Assembly: GCA_018716485.1 (NCBI GenBank)
Contig: DVJY01000066.1
Coordinates: 62,001 to 126,000, forward strand
Direction of reading: 5' to 3'
DNA: 64,000 nucleotides
From: Candidatus Scybalocola faecipullorum
GTDB taxonomy: Bacteria > Bacillota > Clostridia > Lachnospirales > Lachnospiraceae
Positions 40,431-49,835 of the stretch are shown piece by piece. The translations under genes and the position numbers were made by a program. How positions within the stretch are numbered: the first letter of the stretch is position 1; the number at the start of each line of letters is the position of its first letter. The notes beneath the pieces are model-generated. The model saw only the letters and a program-made list of their open reading frames with translations, made no database searches and had not been told where the DNA came from.

Positions 40431-43133
40431 TTACTGCTGCTTCAGTGATTTTTGTAATGTGAAAAGTTCATTGAGTGCCTCCAGCGGCGTCATATTTGAA
40501 ATATCCAATGACTTCAGCTTTTCAATCACTGCCCTTTGTGAAGGACTGTCCTGTGAATCGCTTGACAGTGCAGTCTTTGGCTTGGAATCCCCGGCAAGAT
40601 CAAAAAGCGAATACTGATGCATATCTTCAGATGCCTCATGGATACTTCCGGCGTGACGTCCGGATTTTTTTAAATCTGCAGTCTCGATTTCTTTGGCGCG
40701 ATAGGAAATATCAGCATTGCTCAGCTCTTCCACCAGGTCTTTAGCACGCTCGATGACCGGTTCGGGAACACCGGCAAGCTTTGCCACCTGTATGCCGTAG
40801 CTTTTATCGGCGCCGCCTTTAATAATTTTTCGGAGAAAAATTATATCGTCACCCTGCTCTGAAACAGCGATGCAGTAATTATGCACGCTTTCCAATTTGC
40901 CTTCCAATTCAGTCAATTCATGGTAATGGGTGGCAAATAAGGTTTTGGCGCCGATCAGTTTTGGATTGCTGATATATTCCACGACAGCCCATGCAATGCT
41001 CAGACCGTCAAAGGTGCTTGTCCCGCGGCCAATCTCATCTAAGACGATCAGGCTGCTTTTGGTGGCGTTACGCAAAATATTGGCAACCTCGGTCATTTCA
41101 ACCATAAATGTACTCTGGCCGCTGGCAAGATCGTCAGAAGCGCCGACACGGGTAAAAATCCGGTCGACGATGCCGATATCCGCAGACGCTGCAGGCACAA
41201 AGCTGCCGATCTGCGCCATAAGGACAATGAGAGCAGTCTGACGCATATATGTGGATTTTCCGGCCATATTCGGTCCGGTAATGATGGCCATGCGATGCTT
41301 GTCATTGTCCAAATACGTATCATTTTCAATAAAACCGTCCCCGGCAGTCATTTTTTCAACGACCGGATGCCGCCCGCCTTTAATATCAATACGCCCTTTT
41401 GTGTTGATTTTTGGACGCACATAGTGATTGGTGCAGGCCGTCTGGGCCAGAGAAGCATAGACATCGATTTTGGCAAGCGATTTGGCCGTCTGCTGAATTC
41501 TTACAACTTCTGCAGCTATCTGGTCTCTGATCGACGAAAAAATGTCGTATTCCAGAGAGAAAAGCTTGTCTTCAGCGCCTAAAATAATGTCTTCCAGTTC
41601 TTTGAGCTCCGGTGTAATATATCTTTCGGCATTGGCTAGTGTCTGACGGCGTGTCCAGTTCTCAGGCACAAGTTCTTTATAAGAATTAGTTACTTCAAGA
41701 TAGTAACCGAAAACTTTGTTGTATTTAATCCGGAGATTTTTTATGCCTGTAGCGCTGCGCTCCTTGGCTTCAAGCTGGGAGAGCCACTGCTTGCCCTCGG
41801 TTTTGGCGTTGCGGTATTTATCGATGGCTTCATTGTACCCGGTTTTAATGATGCCGCCGTCTTTCAATGTCATAGGCGGATCGTCATTGATCGACCGTTC
41901 AATCAGATCAAAAATATCCTCAAGGCTGTCTATCTGTGTATAAATCTTTTGAAGTTCATCGGTCCGCGCTTCTTTGAGCAGATATTTGACATGGGGGATC
42001 ATCGCCAGAGAATTTTTAAAGGAAATAATGTCTCTGGGATTGGCTGACTTGTAGCTGATCCGGCTGATAAGACGCTCCAAATCATAAATGGGATTTAAAT
42101 ATTCCCGGATTTCTTCCCGGGTAATCATATCTTCGCTAAGTTCCTCAACAGCATCAAGCCGATTTTCAATTTGCTTTTTATCAATATACGGCTGCTCGAT
42201 ATATGTTCTTAAAAGACGGGCGCCCATCGCTGTCTTTGTTTTATCCAATACCCATAAAAGAGAACCCCGCTTCTGTTTTTCGCGCAGTGTTTCCAAAAGT
42301 TCAAGGTTTCTGCGTGTAGCGCTGTCGATGATCATATATTTGCCGGACTGATAAGGCGTCAGCCTTGTCAGATGGGGCAGCGCATTTTTTTGTGTTTCGT
42401 ATAAATACTGCAGCAGAGCACCGGCGGCAATAGTGCCGATCGGATAATCTTTCAGCCCAAGACCATCGATGACAGAGACCTTAAAATGTTCTTTCAGCTT
42501 GCTGATACACATATCTTCATCAGTGTACCAGCGGTCCAGCGCTGATACAGAAATATTCAGACGATTTTTTATGTCATCCAGACTGGCGCCGCTCATAAGA
42601 AAATAATCGTTATGAATAATTTCCGCCGGCGCAAATTTGGTAATCTCGTCAAGAAGCTTTTTGGATGAGTCGACTTCGGTTACATAGTAATCACCCGTGG
42701 AAACATCCGCTGTAGAGATGCCATATGTATCTCCAATATAAACGATACACATCAGATAATTATTTTTTGTTTCATCAAGAGCCTGAGCATTGAGATTTGT
42801 TCCCGGCGTCACAATACGGATAACTTCTCTTTTAACAATGCCTTTTGCTGCTTTCGGATCTTCTACCTGTTCGCAGATAGCAACTTTATAACCTTTGCTG
42901 ATAAGTTTGTTCAAATAACTATCTACAGAATGATACGGCACGCCGCACATCGGTGCCCGCTCTTCCTGTCCGCAGTCTTTACCTGTCAGCGTGATTTCAA
43001 GCTCTTTAGATGCAGTGAGCGCGTCTTCAAAAAACATTTCATAGAAATCACCCAGGCGGTAAAAAAGGATACAGTCCTTATACTGCGCTTTGATTTCCAT
43101 ATACTGTTTCATCATTGGTGTTAAGGGTGCCAT
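40431..43133 (-). CDS. mutS: DNA mismatch recognition protein MutS
   Basis: A 900-residue MutS1. The mismatch-binding N-terminus has LFYRLGDFYEMFFEDA, whose Phe-x-Glu wedge is intact. The ATPase has Walker A TGPNMAGKSTYMRQ, SLIVLDEIGRGTSTFDG and FATHYHEL. ATG at 43133 (MAPLTPMMKQY) follows a GGAGG site; the extra 13 codons upstream run into a terminator. It heads mutS-mutL-miaA. Confidence 0.97.
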   Translation of the reverse strand: MAPLTPMMKQYMEIKAQYKDCILFYRLGDFYEMFFEDALTASKELEITLTGKDCGQEERAPMCGVPYHSVDSYLNKLISKGYKVAICEQVEDPKAAKGIVKREVIRIVTPGTNLNAQALDETKNNYLMCIVYIGDTYGISTADVSTGDYYVTEVDSSKKLLDEITKFAPAEIIHNDYFLMSGASLDDIKNRLNISVSALDRWYTDEDMCISKLKEHFKVSVIDGLGLKDYPIGTIAAGALLQYLYETQKNALPHLTRLTPYQSGKYMIIDSATRRNLELLETLREKQKRGSLLWVLDKTKTAMGARLLRTYIEQPYIDKKQIENRLDAVEELSEDMITREEIREYLNPIYDLERLISRISYKSANPRDIISFKNSLAMIPHVKYLLKEARTDELQKIYTQIDSLEDIFDLIERSINDDPPMTLKDGGIIKTGYNEAIDKYRNAKTEGKQWLSQLEAKERSATGIKNLRIKYNKVFGYYLEVTNSYKELVPENWTRRQTLANAERYITPELKELEDIILGAEDKLFSLEYDIFSSIRDQIAAEVVRIQQTAKSLAKIDVYASLAQTACTNHYVRPKINTKGRIDIKGGRHPVVEKMTAGDGFIENDTYLDNDKHRMAIITGPNMAGKSTYMRQTALIVLMAQIGSFVPAASADIGIVDRIFTRVGASDDLASGQSTFMVEMTEVANILRNATKSSLIVLDEIGRGTSTFDGLSIAWAVVEYISNPKLIGAKTLFATHYHELTELEGKLESVHNYCIAVSEQGDDIIFLRKIIKGGADKSYGIQVAKLAGVPEPVIERAKDLVEELSNADISYRAKEIETADLKKSGRHAGSIHEASEDMHQYSLFDLAGDSKPKTALSSDSQDSPSQRAVIEKLKSLDISNMTPLEALNELFTLQKSLKQQ

Positions 43134-43163
43134 TGACTGCCTCCATTTTCCATATAGTCTCAA

Positions 43164-43213
43164 AAATCCCATATATCTTACAAAACCATGGTTCTGACGG
43201 ATATATGGGATTT
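43164..43213 (-). terminator. Intrinsic terminator of rny
   Basis: A 14-bp stem (43164-43177 with 43200-43213, core AAATCCCATATATC) with a 22-base loop. On the minus strand it is followed by TTTTTGAG. It separates rny from mutS. Confidence 0.87.
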
Positions 43214-43256
43214 ACTTTTCATGTTCGTTTAATATGTTGTGATGCTGTTGTTCGTT

Positions 43257-44798
43257 TTACTTAGCATAATCTGTGACGCGTGATTCGCGGATAACATTGA
43301 CTTTAATCTGTCCCGGATATTCAAGTTCGGATTCAATCTGTTTTGAAATATCGCGGGCGAGAAGAATCATATCTGCGTCACTTACCTGTTCAGGAACTAC
43401 CATCACTCGGATTTCTCTACCTGCCTGAATAGCAAAAGATTTATCAACGCCTTTGAAGCCATTGGCAATATCTTCTAATTGTTTTAACCTGTTTGTATAT
43501 GTCTCTAATGTTTCACGTCTTGCACCAGGACGTGCTGCTGAAATAGTATCGGCAGCCTGTACGATGCAGGCAATCAGCGAGGTAGGCTCGACATCGCCGT
43601 GGTGAGCCTCGACTGCATTAATGACAATCGGTGATTCCTTGTACTTGCGGCAAAGATCCACACCGATTTGGATATGTGAGCCCTCCATCTCATGGTCAAC
43701 GGATTTGCCGATATCATGCAGCAGACCCGCACGCTTGGCAAGACGGACATCGACACCGATTTCCGCAGCCAAAAGACCGGAAAGCTGGGCAACTTCTATC
43801 GAATGTTTTAATGCATTTTGTCCATAGCTTGTACGGAATTTCATCTTTCCAAGTAGCCGGACAAGCTCAGGATGAATACCGTGGATGCCAACCTCCAGCA
43901 CAGCATTTTCACCCTCCTCGCGAATCATCTGTTCGACTTCTTTCTGGGCTTTTTCAACCATCTCTTCGATTCTTGCCGGATGAATGCGGCCATCGACGAT
44001 CAGTTTTTCCAAAGCGATGCGGGCAACCTCTCTGCGGATCGGATCGAAACTTGAAAGGATTACCGCTTCCGGTGTATCATCGATGATCAGATCGATACCC
44101 GTCAAAGTTTCCAGTGTACGGATATTGCGACCTTCACGTCCGATAATACGTCCTTTCATTTCATCGTTTGGCAGAGGCACAACAGAAATCGTCGCTTCAG
44201 AGACATGATCCGCAGCACACTTTTGAATGGCTGTGACAACATATTCTTTCGCTTTTTTGTTGGCTTCCTCTTTCGCTCTGGACTCCATGTCTTTGATCAT
44301 CATGGCTGCTTCGTGCTTGACTTCATCTTCAACAGTTTTTAAAAGATATTCTTTTGCTTGTTCGGAGGTCAATCCTGAGATTCTTTCCAGTTCCTGTACT
44401 CTTTGTTCGCTGAGAGCTTCAACTTCCTGACGCTGCTTATTAAGCTTATCTTCGCGTGCTGAAAGCTGATTTTCCTTTTTCTCAAGAGCATCCGACTTGC
44501 GGTCCAATGCTTCTTCTTTTGAAAGGACTCTCTTCTCATACTTCTGTAATTCATTTCTGCGTTCTTTGCTTTCACGTTCAAGTTCGTTCTTGTTTCTCAA
44601 AGCTTCTTCCTTGACTTCAAGCAGGCCTTCTCGCTTCTTGGTTTCCGCCGTCTTCATAGCCTCGTCAATAATTTCACGGGCTTTTTCTTCGGCGCTGCCA
44701 ATTTTCGCAATTGATGCCTTTTTATCAGAAACTGCTTTAATAGCAATTACTACAGCAATAACGGCAATAACAACACATACTATTGTTATAACCAGCAC
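43257..44798 (-). CDS. rny: Ribonuclease Y
   Basis: A 513-residue endoribonuclease that starts mRNA decay. An N-terminal membrane helix ([20 protein letters not shown]) precedes a long coiled coil (to about 200), a KH domain ([20 protein letters not shown]) and an HD domain ([15 protein letters not shown]). The start is GTG at 44798 after GGAGGTG. It is monocistronic between its own promoter and terminator. Confidence 0.97.
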   Translation of the reverse strand: MLVITIVCVVIAVIAVVIAIKAVSDKKASIAKIGSAEEKAREIIDEAMKTAETKKREGLLEVKEEALRNKNELERESKERRNELQKYEKRVLSKEEALDRKSDALEKKENQLSAREDKLNKQRQEVEALSEQRVQELERISGLTSEQAKEYLLKTVEDEVKHEAAMMIKDMESRAKEEANKKAKEYVVTAIQKCAADHVSEATISVVPLPNDEMKGRIIGREGRNIRTLETLTGIDLIIDDTPEAVILSSFDPIRREVARIALEKLIVDGRIHPARIEEMVEKAQKEVEQMIREEGENAVLEVGIHGIHPELVRLLGKMKFRTSYGQNALKHSIEVAQLSGLLAAEIGVDVRLAKRAGLLHDIGKSVDHEMEGSHIQIGVDLCRKYKESPIVINAVEAHHGDVEPTSLIACIVQAADTISAARPGARRETLETYTNRLKQLEDIANGFKGVDKSFAIQAGREIRVMVVPEQVSDADMILLARDISKQIESELEYPGQIKVNVIRESRVTDYAK

Positions 44799-44865
44799 AG
44801 GAGCACCTCCCTATTAAATTTTAATTACACAATTTATGCACAAATCATAAATATGCAACACAATA

Positions 44866-44894
44866 ATTTTATACTTTTTTGGAAATTATGTCAA
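44866..44894 (-). promoter_or_regulatory. Promoter of rny
   Basis: On the minus strand TTGACA (44889-44894) is followed after 17 bp by TAAAAT (44866-44871). The -35 box begins within 10 bp of the recX stop, so this is also where recA-recX transcription ends, without a clear terminator. Confidence 0.7.
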
Positions 44895-44902
44895 GTCAAT
44901 GT

Positions 44903-45514
44903 TCAATTATTTTGTGCATCTATGTCTTTAAGTGCTGCTGTGATATCATGATATGTATATCCTTTGCGTAGGAAAAAATTCAAAATTTTCTGACGCTTTC
45001 TGACATCTTCCATATCACTGGTGCAAAATTTCTGTCGGAACAAAGAAATAATCTGTTTTTTTTCATCGGTTTCGGCATGATTTAAACAGTCTTCAATCAA
45101 TTCTTTTGGGACGCCCTTTTGTATAAGTTTATATGTCATCATCTGCCGGCTCATCGTACCGGCATTGCGCAGGCAGAAATTCTCTGCATATCGCCGGTCG
45201 TCAATATAATGATATGAGCGAACATAATCTATGGCGCTGTCAATGGCTTTGGGCGGATAAAAATCCGACTTTAATTTCATGCAAAGCTGCGCCTGTGTAT
45301 AGTCTCTTACTTTTAACAGATTCATCGCCTTGAATATGGCTTTTTTGACGATAACTTCATCCATGATCTTTGTGTATATGCTGTCGTCAATGGAGGCGCC
45401 TTCACGAAGGCCGTATGCTTGTGCTTCCGCTTTAGTCAGCACAAAAGCAAAGCTTTCATCAATATATACCTTAAGTTTTGTCTTAGTCATCTGCTCTATG
45501 GCAGTAACTGCCAT
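44903..45514 (-). CDS. recX: Regulatory protein RecX
   Basis: About 203 residues. Three-helix RecX repeats are visible (KAIFKAMNLLKVRDYTQAQL, YVRSYHYIDDRRYAENF, then FLRKGYTYHDITAALK). RecX modulates RecA filaments. ATG at 45514 shares one base with the recA stop (TGATG), so translation is coupled; ATG 45490 is a possible internal alternative. Confidence 0.9.
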   Translation of the reverse strand: MAVTAIEQMTKTKLKVYIDESFAFVLTKAEAQAYGLREGASIDDSIYTKIMDEVIVKKAIFKAMNLLKVRDYTQAQLCMKLKSDFYPPKAIDSAIDYVRSYHYIDDRRYAENFCLRNAGTMSRQMMTYKLIQKGVPKELIEDCLNHAETDEKKQIISLFRQKFCTSDMEDVRKRQKILNFFLRKGYTYHDITAALKDIDAQNN

Positions 45515-46659
45515 CAAAGCTGGTTTTCCCCATCAGAAGCGGCAGGCATTTTAAATGCATCTTCCACTTCTTTTAACATGGCTTCATCGGAAGCGCTGTC
45601 TTTACCTTCTGAGTCCTGTGTTTCATCATCGCTGATCAGTCCGTAATAAATTCTCACCTTACGGTCGAGCTCAGCCAGTACTTCCGGATGAGAGGCAAGA
45701 TACTGCTTTGTATTTTCACGGCCCTGACCGATCTTATTTCCGTTGTAGGAATACCATGCGCCGCTTTTGACGACAATGCCCACATTGGCCGCCAGGTCTA
45801 AAATATCGCCTTCTTTGGAAATACCTTTGCCGAACATAATGTCAAATTCGGCTTCTTTAAACGGCGGCGCGATTTTGTTCTTAACAACTTTAACTCGTGT
45901 ACGATTGCCTACAATTTCTCCGCCCTGCTTGAGTGCTTCGATCCGTCGGATATCCATGCGCACGGAAGAATAGAATTTTAATGCGCGGCCGCCGGTGGTT
46001 GTTTCGGGATTGCCGAACATGACGCCGACTTTTTCGCGCAGCTGGTTGATGAAGATAACGATACAGTTGGACTTGCTGATAACAGCGGTCAATTTGCGGA
46101 GAGCCTGTGACATCAGACGTGCCTGAAGACCGACATGAGAATCTCCCATATCGCCTTCAATCTCAGCTTTAGGGACGAGCGCAGCTACAGAGTCTACAAC
46201 GATGATATCAATCGCGCCTGAGCGGACCATCGTTTCGGTGATTTCAAGTGCCTGCTCTCCGTTATCAGGCTGGGAGATATAAAGGTTGTCAATATCTACG
46301 CCGATGTTTTTCGCATAGACCGGATCCAGTGCATGCTCTGCATCAATGAATCCGGCAATGCCGCCTCTTTTTTGAACTTCGGCAACCATATGCAGTGTAA
46401 CTGTCGTCTTACCGGAAGATTCCGGACCGTAGATTTCGATGATTCTTCCTTTAGGTACACCGCCCAACCCGAGGGCAAGATCAAGGCTCAGAGCGCCGGT
46501 CGGCACAGTCTCTACATCCATCGAACTGCCTTTATCGCCAAGTTTCATGACGGATCCTTTTCCGAAATCTTTTTCAATTTTGGATAAAGCGGCATCCAGA
46601 GCTTTTAATTTATCGCTTTTATCTGCCGTATTTACGGCTTTGCCATTGTTTTTTTCCAT
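45514..46659 (-). CDS. recA: Recombinase RecA
   Basis: A 381-residue RecA. Walker A is [10 protein letters not shown], Walker [13 protein letters not shown], the L2 DNA-binding region around [20 protein letters not shown], and the C-terminal tail is acidic. It drives strand exchange and LexA self-cleavage. The promoter carries two LexA boxes, and recX follows directly. Confidence 0.98.
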   Translation of the reverse strand: MEKNNGKAVNTADKSDKLKALDAALSKIEKDFGKGSVMKLGDKGSSMDVETVPTGALSLDLALGLGGVPKGRIIEIYGPESSGKTTVTLHMVAEVQKRGGIAGFIDAEHALDPVYAKNIGVDIDNLYISQPDNGEQALEITETMVRSGAIDIIVVDSVAALVPKAEIEGDMGDSHVGLQARLMSQALRKLTAVISKSNCIVIFINQLREKVGVMFGNPETTTGGRALKFYSSVRMDIRRIEALKQGGEIVGNRTRVKVVKNKIAPPFKEAEFDIMFGKGISKEGDILDLAANVGIVVKSGAWYSYNGNKIGQGRENTKQYLASHPEVLAELDRKVRIYYGLISDDETQDSEGKDSASDEAMLKEVEDAFKMPAASDGENQL

Positions 46660-46690
46660 AGATGATTCATCCTCTTACTTTCTTTAAAAT

Positions 46691-46748
46691 CGAACAATTG
46701 TTCTCGAACTTATGTTTCTATATTACCGTATGTCCCGAGTATTGTCAA
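46691..46748 (-). promoter_or_regulatory. recA promoter with two tandem LexA boxes
   Basis: On the minus strand TTGACA (46743-46748) and TAATAT (46720-46725) are 17 bp apart. LexA boxes CGAACAATTGTTCT (46691-46704) and CGAACTTATGTTTC (46705-46718) abut each other just downstream of the -10, over the transcript start. This matches the double-box design at lexA. Confidence 0.88.
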
Positions 46749-46754
46749 CGCTTT

Positions 46755-47020
46755 TTTGCCGGGCGTATCGCGAGTTCGCAGCTTACGCTGCTCACTGGTC
46801 TTTGCTTAGCGCCGCTGCCCGGCAAATGTCTGCTCGTGCAAGCACGGCAGCACGATAAATAAAAGCCACGGATTGCTCCGCGCCCCTGGCGCTCCCGCAA
46901 TCCTACCCGTATTCGCACTTTTCAGCCTGCCCTTGGTAGGCTTTGTACTCATATGGGTTAGCGTCTCTAAAGCATAGACAACCCGGTCGGCAAGCAGACC
47001 GCTTGTCTATGCTTTGAGAC
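46755..47020. other. Non-coding hairpin-rich region upstream of recA
   Basis: No convincing gene. At least five inverted repeats follow each other. TTTGCCGGGC/GCCCGGCAAA (46755-46764/46817-46826) encloses GCAGC/GCTGC. CTGC-CGTGC/GCACG-GCAG spans 46830-46850. GGATTGC/GCAATCC (46870-46876/46897-46903) encloses GCGCC/GGCGC. AGCCT/AGGCT spans 46924-46942. An 18-bp stem with one bulge (46963-46981/47003-47020) encloses CGGTC/GACCG. It looks richer in G+C than its flanks. It may be an interspersed palindromic repeat or an unrecognised structured RNA. Confidence 0.65.
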
Positions 47021-47039
47021 AGGCTTTCAAAGTAAAAAA

Positions 47040-47071
47040 AGAAATGTCTGACCGGGGAGACAGACATTTCT
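47040..47071 (-). terminator. Intrinsic terminator after the CPBP protease gene
   Basis: An 11-bp stem (AGAAATGTCTG at 47040-47050 with CAGACATTTCT at 47061-47071), loop ACCGGGGAGA. On the minus strand it is followed by seven T's. A second, bulged hairpin (AAAGGA and TTGTC arms, about 47117-47146) lies between it and the gene. Confidence 0.9.
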
Positions 47072-47177
47072 GTAATGTATCACATCCGGCAGGAAATTAC
47101 GGTTTAATGTCATTATAAAGGATATATTGTCCTGTGACAATCCTTTATGCATTGAATCGTTCGCCGGTATTCGACAA

Positions 47178-48017
47178 TCAATCTTTTTTAAAGGCCGGTG
47201 CCTGAATCACATAATGGAGTACGAAAAATAAAAATGCTGTCAGCGCGACGCAGCCTGTGGCGATGTAAGCAGCCGAATATGGCGACGGAAGCGATATCTG
47301 GAGCTTCTGCAGAATAACTGCAGGGAGATTGCAGCATATATGAAATAGTATCGGAGCGAGGATCGAAGAAAATTTTTCATAGGCATAGGCCATTAAAAAG
47401 CCGATAACAAAAGCATAGATACCCTGTACCATATTTCCGTGATAAACTGCAAATATAAATGCGGACAGGATCATTGCCGTCAGCGTGGAGCGCATATACA
47501 GTTTGGCGCGGTTATAAATTAAACCTCTGAAAATCAGTTCTTCGGCAACAGGAACGACAATGCCGATAAAAATAATCTGAATGATAAAGCTGCCGGAATA
47601 AAGAAGCTGTGAAATTTGTTCATATCCGTCAAATATATACTGCAGCTGTGATAATGTAATGATAATATTGCCGCCGATACATGAAGAGATACCGGCAAGG
47701 ATCAGTGTTGGCCATGCAGCCCATGGAATATGGCGTCTGGCACTTTCAGGCATATTTTTCTTGTCTCTGCGCATGAAAAATAAAGCCGGAGGCAGTGTGA
47801 TGACTGCGGATATTCCCGTGATCAGCACTGTATAGCGCAGAGAACTTTCTGTAACCATGCGGCTCATCTCTTCCTGAGTTGCCGGCTGGCTTACCATCAA
47901 AATATACGCGCTGATGAATATGCTGCCGATGAATGATACGGCCATCTGAATACCCAGATAAAAAAGCAGCGGATAAAAAATACGCCATAGTTTATATGTT
48001 ATTGTATCCTGTCTCAA
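47178..48017 (-). CDS. CPBP-family intramembrane metalloprotease
   Basis: A 279-residue membrane protein with about eight helices and the CPBP/Abi signature: EELIFRGLIYNR, FAVYHGN and a later FHICCN, giving the conserved Glu-Glu, Arg and His residues. Members process prenylated or bacteriocin-related peptides, but most have no known substrate. It is the last gene of the two-component/ABC row and overlaps the permease stop by 4 bp. Confidence 0.87.
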   Translation of the reverse strand: MRQDTITYKLWRIFYPLLFYLGIQMAVSFIGSIFISAYILMVSQPATQEEMSRMVTESSLRYTVLITGISAVITLPPALFFMRRDKKNMPESARRHIPWAAWPTLILAGISSCIGGNIIITLSQLQYIFDGYEQISQLLYSGSFIIQIIFIGIVVPVAEELIFRGLIYNRAKLYMRSTLTAMILSAFIFAVYHGNMVQGIYAFVIGFLMAYAYEKFSSILAPILFHICCNLPAVILQKLQISLPSPYSAAYIATGCVALTAFLFFVLHYVIQAPAFKKD

Positions 48018-48907
48018 ATGTGACTCTCCTTTACTTTAATGAGATGTTTTTTTGACGGGCTGCATTTCAGGCAGCGGACAGACAGCAGAATAAAAATGAT
48101 TATAATGGCACATTGCAGAGCAATGCTGATAGGGATAAACCAGTTTGAAGGATTAAAAAAATGATCCATCACCGGAACTGTGCCAGTCTGTCTGAAAGTA
48201 ATGTTTAAAAAAGTGATTGCAGGATCAAAGGCTAAAAGCAGATAAAACAGGCTGATATCCACATTTTCTGAGCCGCTTTGTGCTGCCAGAATCATATAGG
48301 CAAGCACAGTGATAAAAATCGGTGCTGCAATAAAAAGAAGTTCAATACCGTAAGTCAGTACGGTCGCAAAAGTTGTCTTTTTCAGCACGCAGGAACAGAA
48401 TATACCTGCCGAGCCCGTGAACAATGCAATAAACAGTAAATATAATATTGTAAACAGTATATCACTGATGTCAATACCGCCGTAAATAAAGGTCAGAGAA
48501 ATGACCGGCAGACCTGAAAACAGTAAAATTGCCAGATTAGCCAATGCGGAAAACAGTTTTCCGGATATGATCTGAGCAGGAGTCAGACGGGAAGCCAGAA
48601 GAATGTCCAGCGTCTGGCGCTCCCTTTCTCCGGATATAAGGCCGGAAGTCATCGCGGGCATGATAAAAATAAGGAGTATAAATTCTACACACATCAAAAG
48701 GATATATAAATAGATATTATCTCTGTAATTAATAATTCCCGTCAGTTTGATCTGTTCGTTACTGATGTAAAGGCCGATCAGGCCGATAATGGCAAGCACT
48801 GTATTAAAAAGTACGACCAATATCGGAAAACGTACAGTGCGCATGCTTTGTTTTAATTCTTTTTTAAGGACAGGATTAAATTTTAAGTTAAATTTTTTCG
48901 TCTTCAT
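48014..48907 (-). CDS. ABC-2 type transporter permease
   Basis: A 297-residue protein with six hydrophobic segments. The N-terminal half has NPVLKKELKQSMRTVRFPIL and GLISGERERQTLDILLASRL, the latter a common ABC-2 permease block between helices 2 and 3. It pairs with the ATPase gene it overlaps by 20 bp. The transported substrate is unknown; the row resembles exporters that act at the cell envelope. Confidence 0.87.
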   Translation of the reverse strand: MKTKKFNLKFNPVLKKELKQSMRTVRFPILVVLFNTVLAIIGLIGLYISNEQIKLTGIINYRDNIYLYILLMCVEFILLIFIMPAMTSGLISGERERQTLDILLASRLTPAQIISGKLFSALANLAILLFSGLPVISLTFIYGGIDISDILFTILYLLFIALFTGSAGIFCSCVLKKTTFATVLTYGIELLFIAAPIFITVLAYMILAAQSGSENVDISLFYLLLAFDPAITFLNITFRQTGTVPVMDHFFNPSNWFIPISIALQCAIIIIFILLSVRCLKCSPSKKHLIKVKESHI

Positions 48908-49835
48908 TGGATATTTCCTTCTTTCCGGTCAGGCGGATAAAGAGTGATTCGAGACTTGTTTTCTCCTGCCTAAATCCATAAATTTCAATACCTGAATCAA
49001 TAAGCTGTTTTAAAAGTTGAGCGGCTTCCTGCTGAGTGCCGGAAAAACTGGCGCGGATTTCATGTTCAGTATACGATAAATGCCGGATATAATCACAGCG
49101 TTTGATGAGATCGGCGGCCCGCTGTATGCCGCTGCCCACATTGATGATGAGGGGCTTTGAAGCTGCCTGAAGCTCCATAATTTCAGTAACCGTATTGTCG
49201 GCAATGATTTTTCCGTTCTGGATAATGCTGATTTTGGTGCACATTTCTGCCAGTTCCGATAAAATGTGAGAACTGATGATAAGTGTTTTCCCTTCCTGAT
49301 TCAGTTGTTTTAAAATTTCTTTGACCTCATAGCGGGAGGCAGGGTCAAGACCGGAAGCCGGTTCGTCTAAAAGCAGCAGTTTCGGATCATGGATCAGACA
49401 CCGTGCAAGACAGAGTTTTTGTTTCATGCCTCTGGAGAGGGTATCAACATATTGATTTTTCCGGTCGTCCAGTGAAAAAAGCTTCAGTAAATGCTCGATA
49501 ACCGCATTGGCCTGATAATTTCCGATATCATAGATGGAAGCAAAAAAACGCATATATTCGATGACTTTCAAATTATCATATGTTCCAAAAAAATCTGGCA
49601 TGTATCCAATCTCAGATTTTTTTGGCTGCATATGATGAAAAAGATTCCCGCCATCCATAGTCACTGTGCCGCTGTCCGGCAGTATAAGACCGGCGAGGAT
49701 TTTTAAGGTCGTTGTTTTTCCGGCACCGTTTGGTCCGACGAAGCCGTATAAATCTCCGTCATGGATGTGCATGCTGATATGATCTAAAGCGCACAGCCTG
49801 CCGTAATATTTAGTCAGATCGTTAATAATAAGCAT
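48888..49835 (-). CDS. ABC transporter ATP-binding protein
   Basis: A 315-residue ATPase with Walker A GPNGAGKTTTLKIL, signature LSRGMKQKLCLARCL, Walker B LLLLDEPASGLD and H-loop IISSHILSEL. A C-terminal extension of about 90 residues is typical of ABC-2 export ATPases. The ATG shares one base with the stop of the upstream secreted-protein gene. Confidence 0.93.
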   Translation of the reverse strand: MLIINDLTKYYGRLCALDHISMHIHDGDLYGFVGPNGAGKTTTLKILAGLILPDSGTVTMDGGNLFHHMQPKKSEIGYMPDFFGTYDNLKVIEYMRFFASIYDIGNYQANAVIEHLLKLFSLDDRKNQYVDTLSRGMKQKLCLARCLIHDPKLLLLDEPASGLDPASRYEVKEILKQLNQEGKTLIISSHILSELAEMCTKISIIQNGKIIADNTVTEIMELQAASKPLIINVGSGIQRAADLIKRCDYIRHLSYTEHEIRASFSGTQQEAAQLLKQLIDSGIEIYGFRQEKTSLESLFIRLTGKKEISNEDEKI

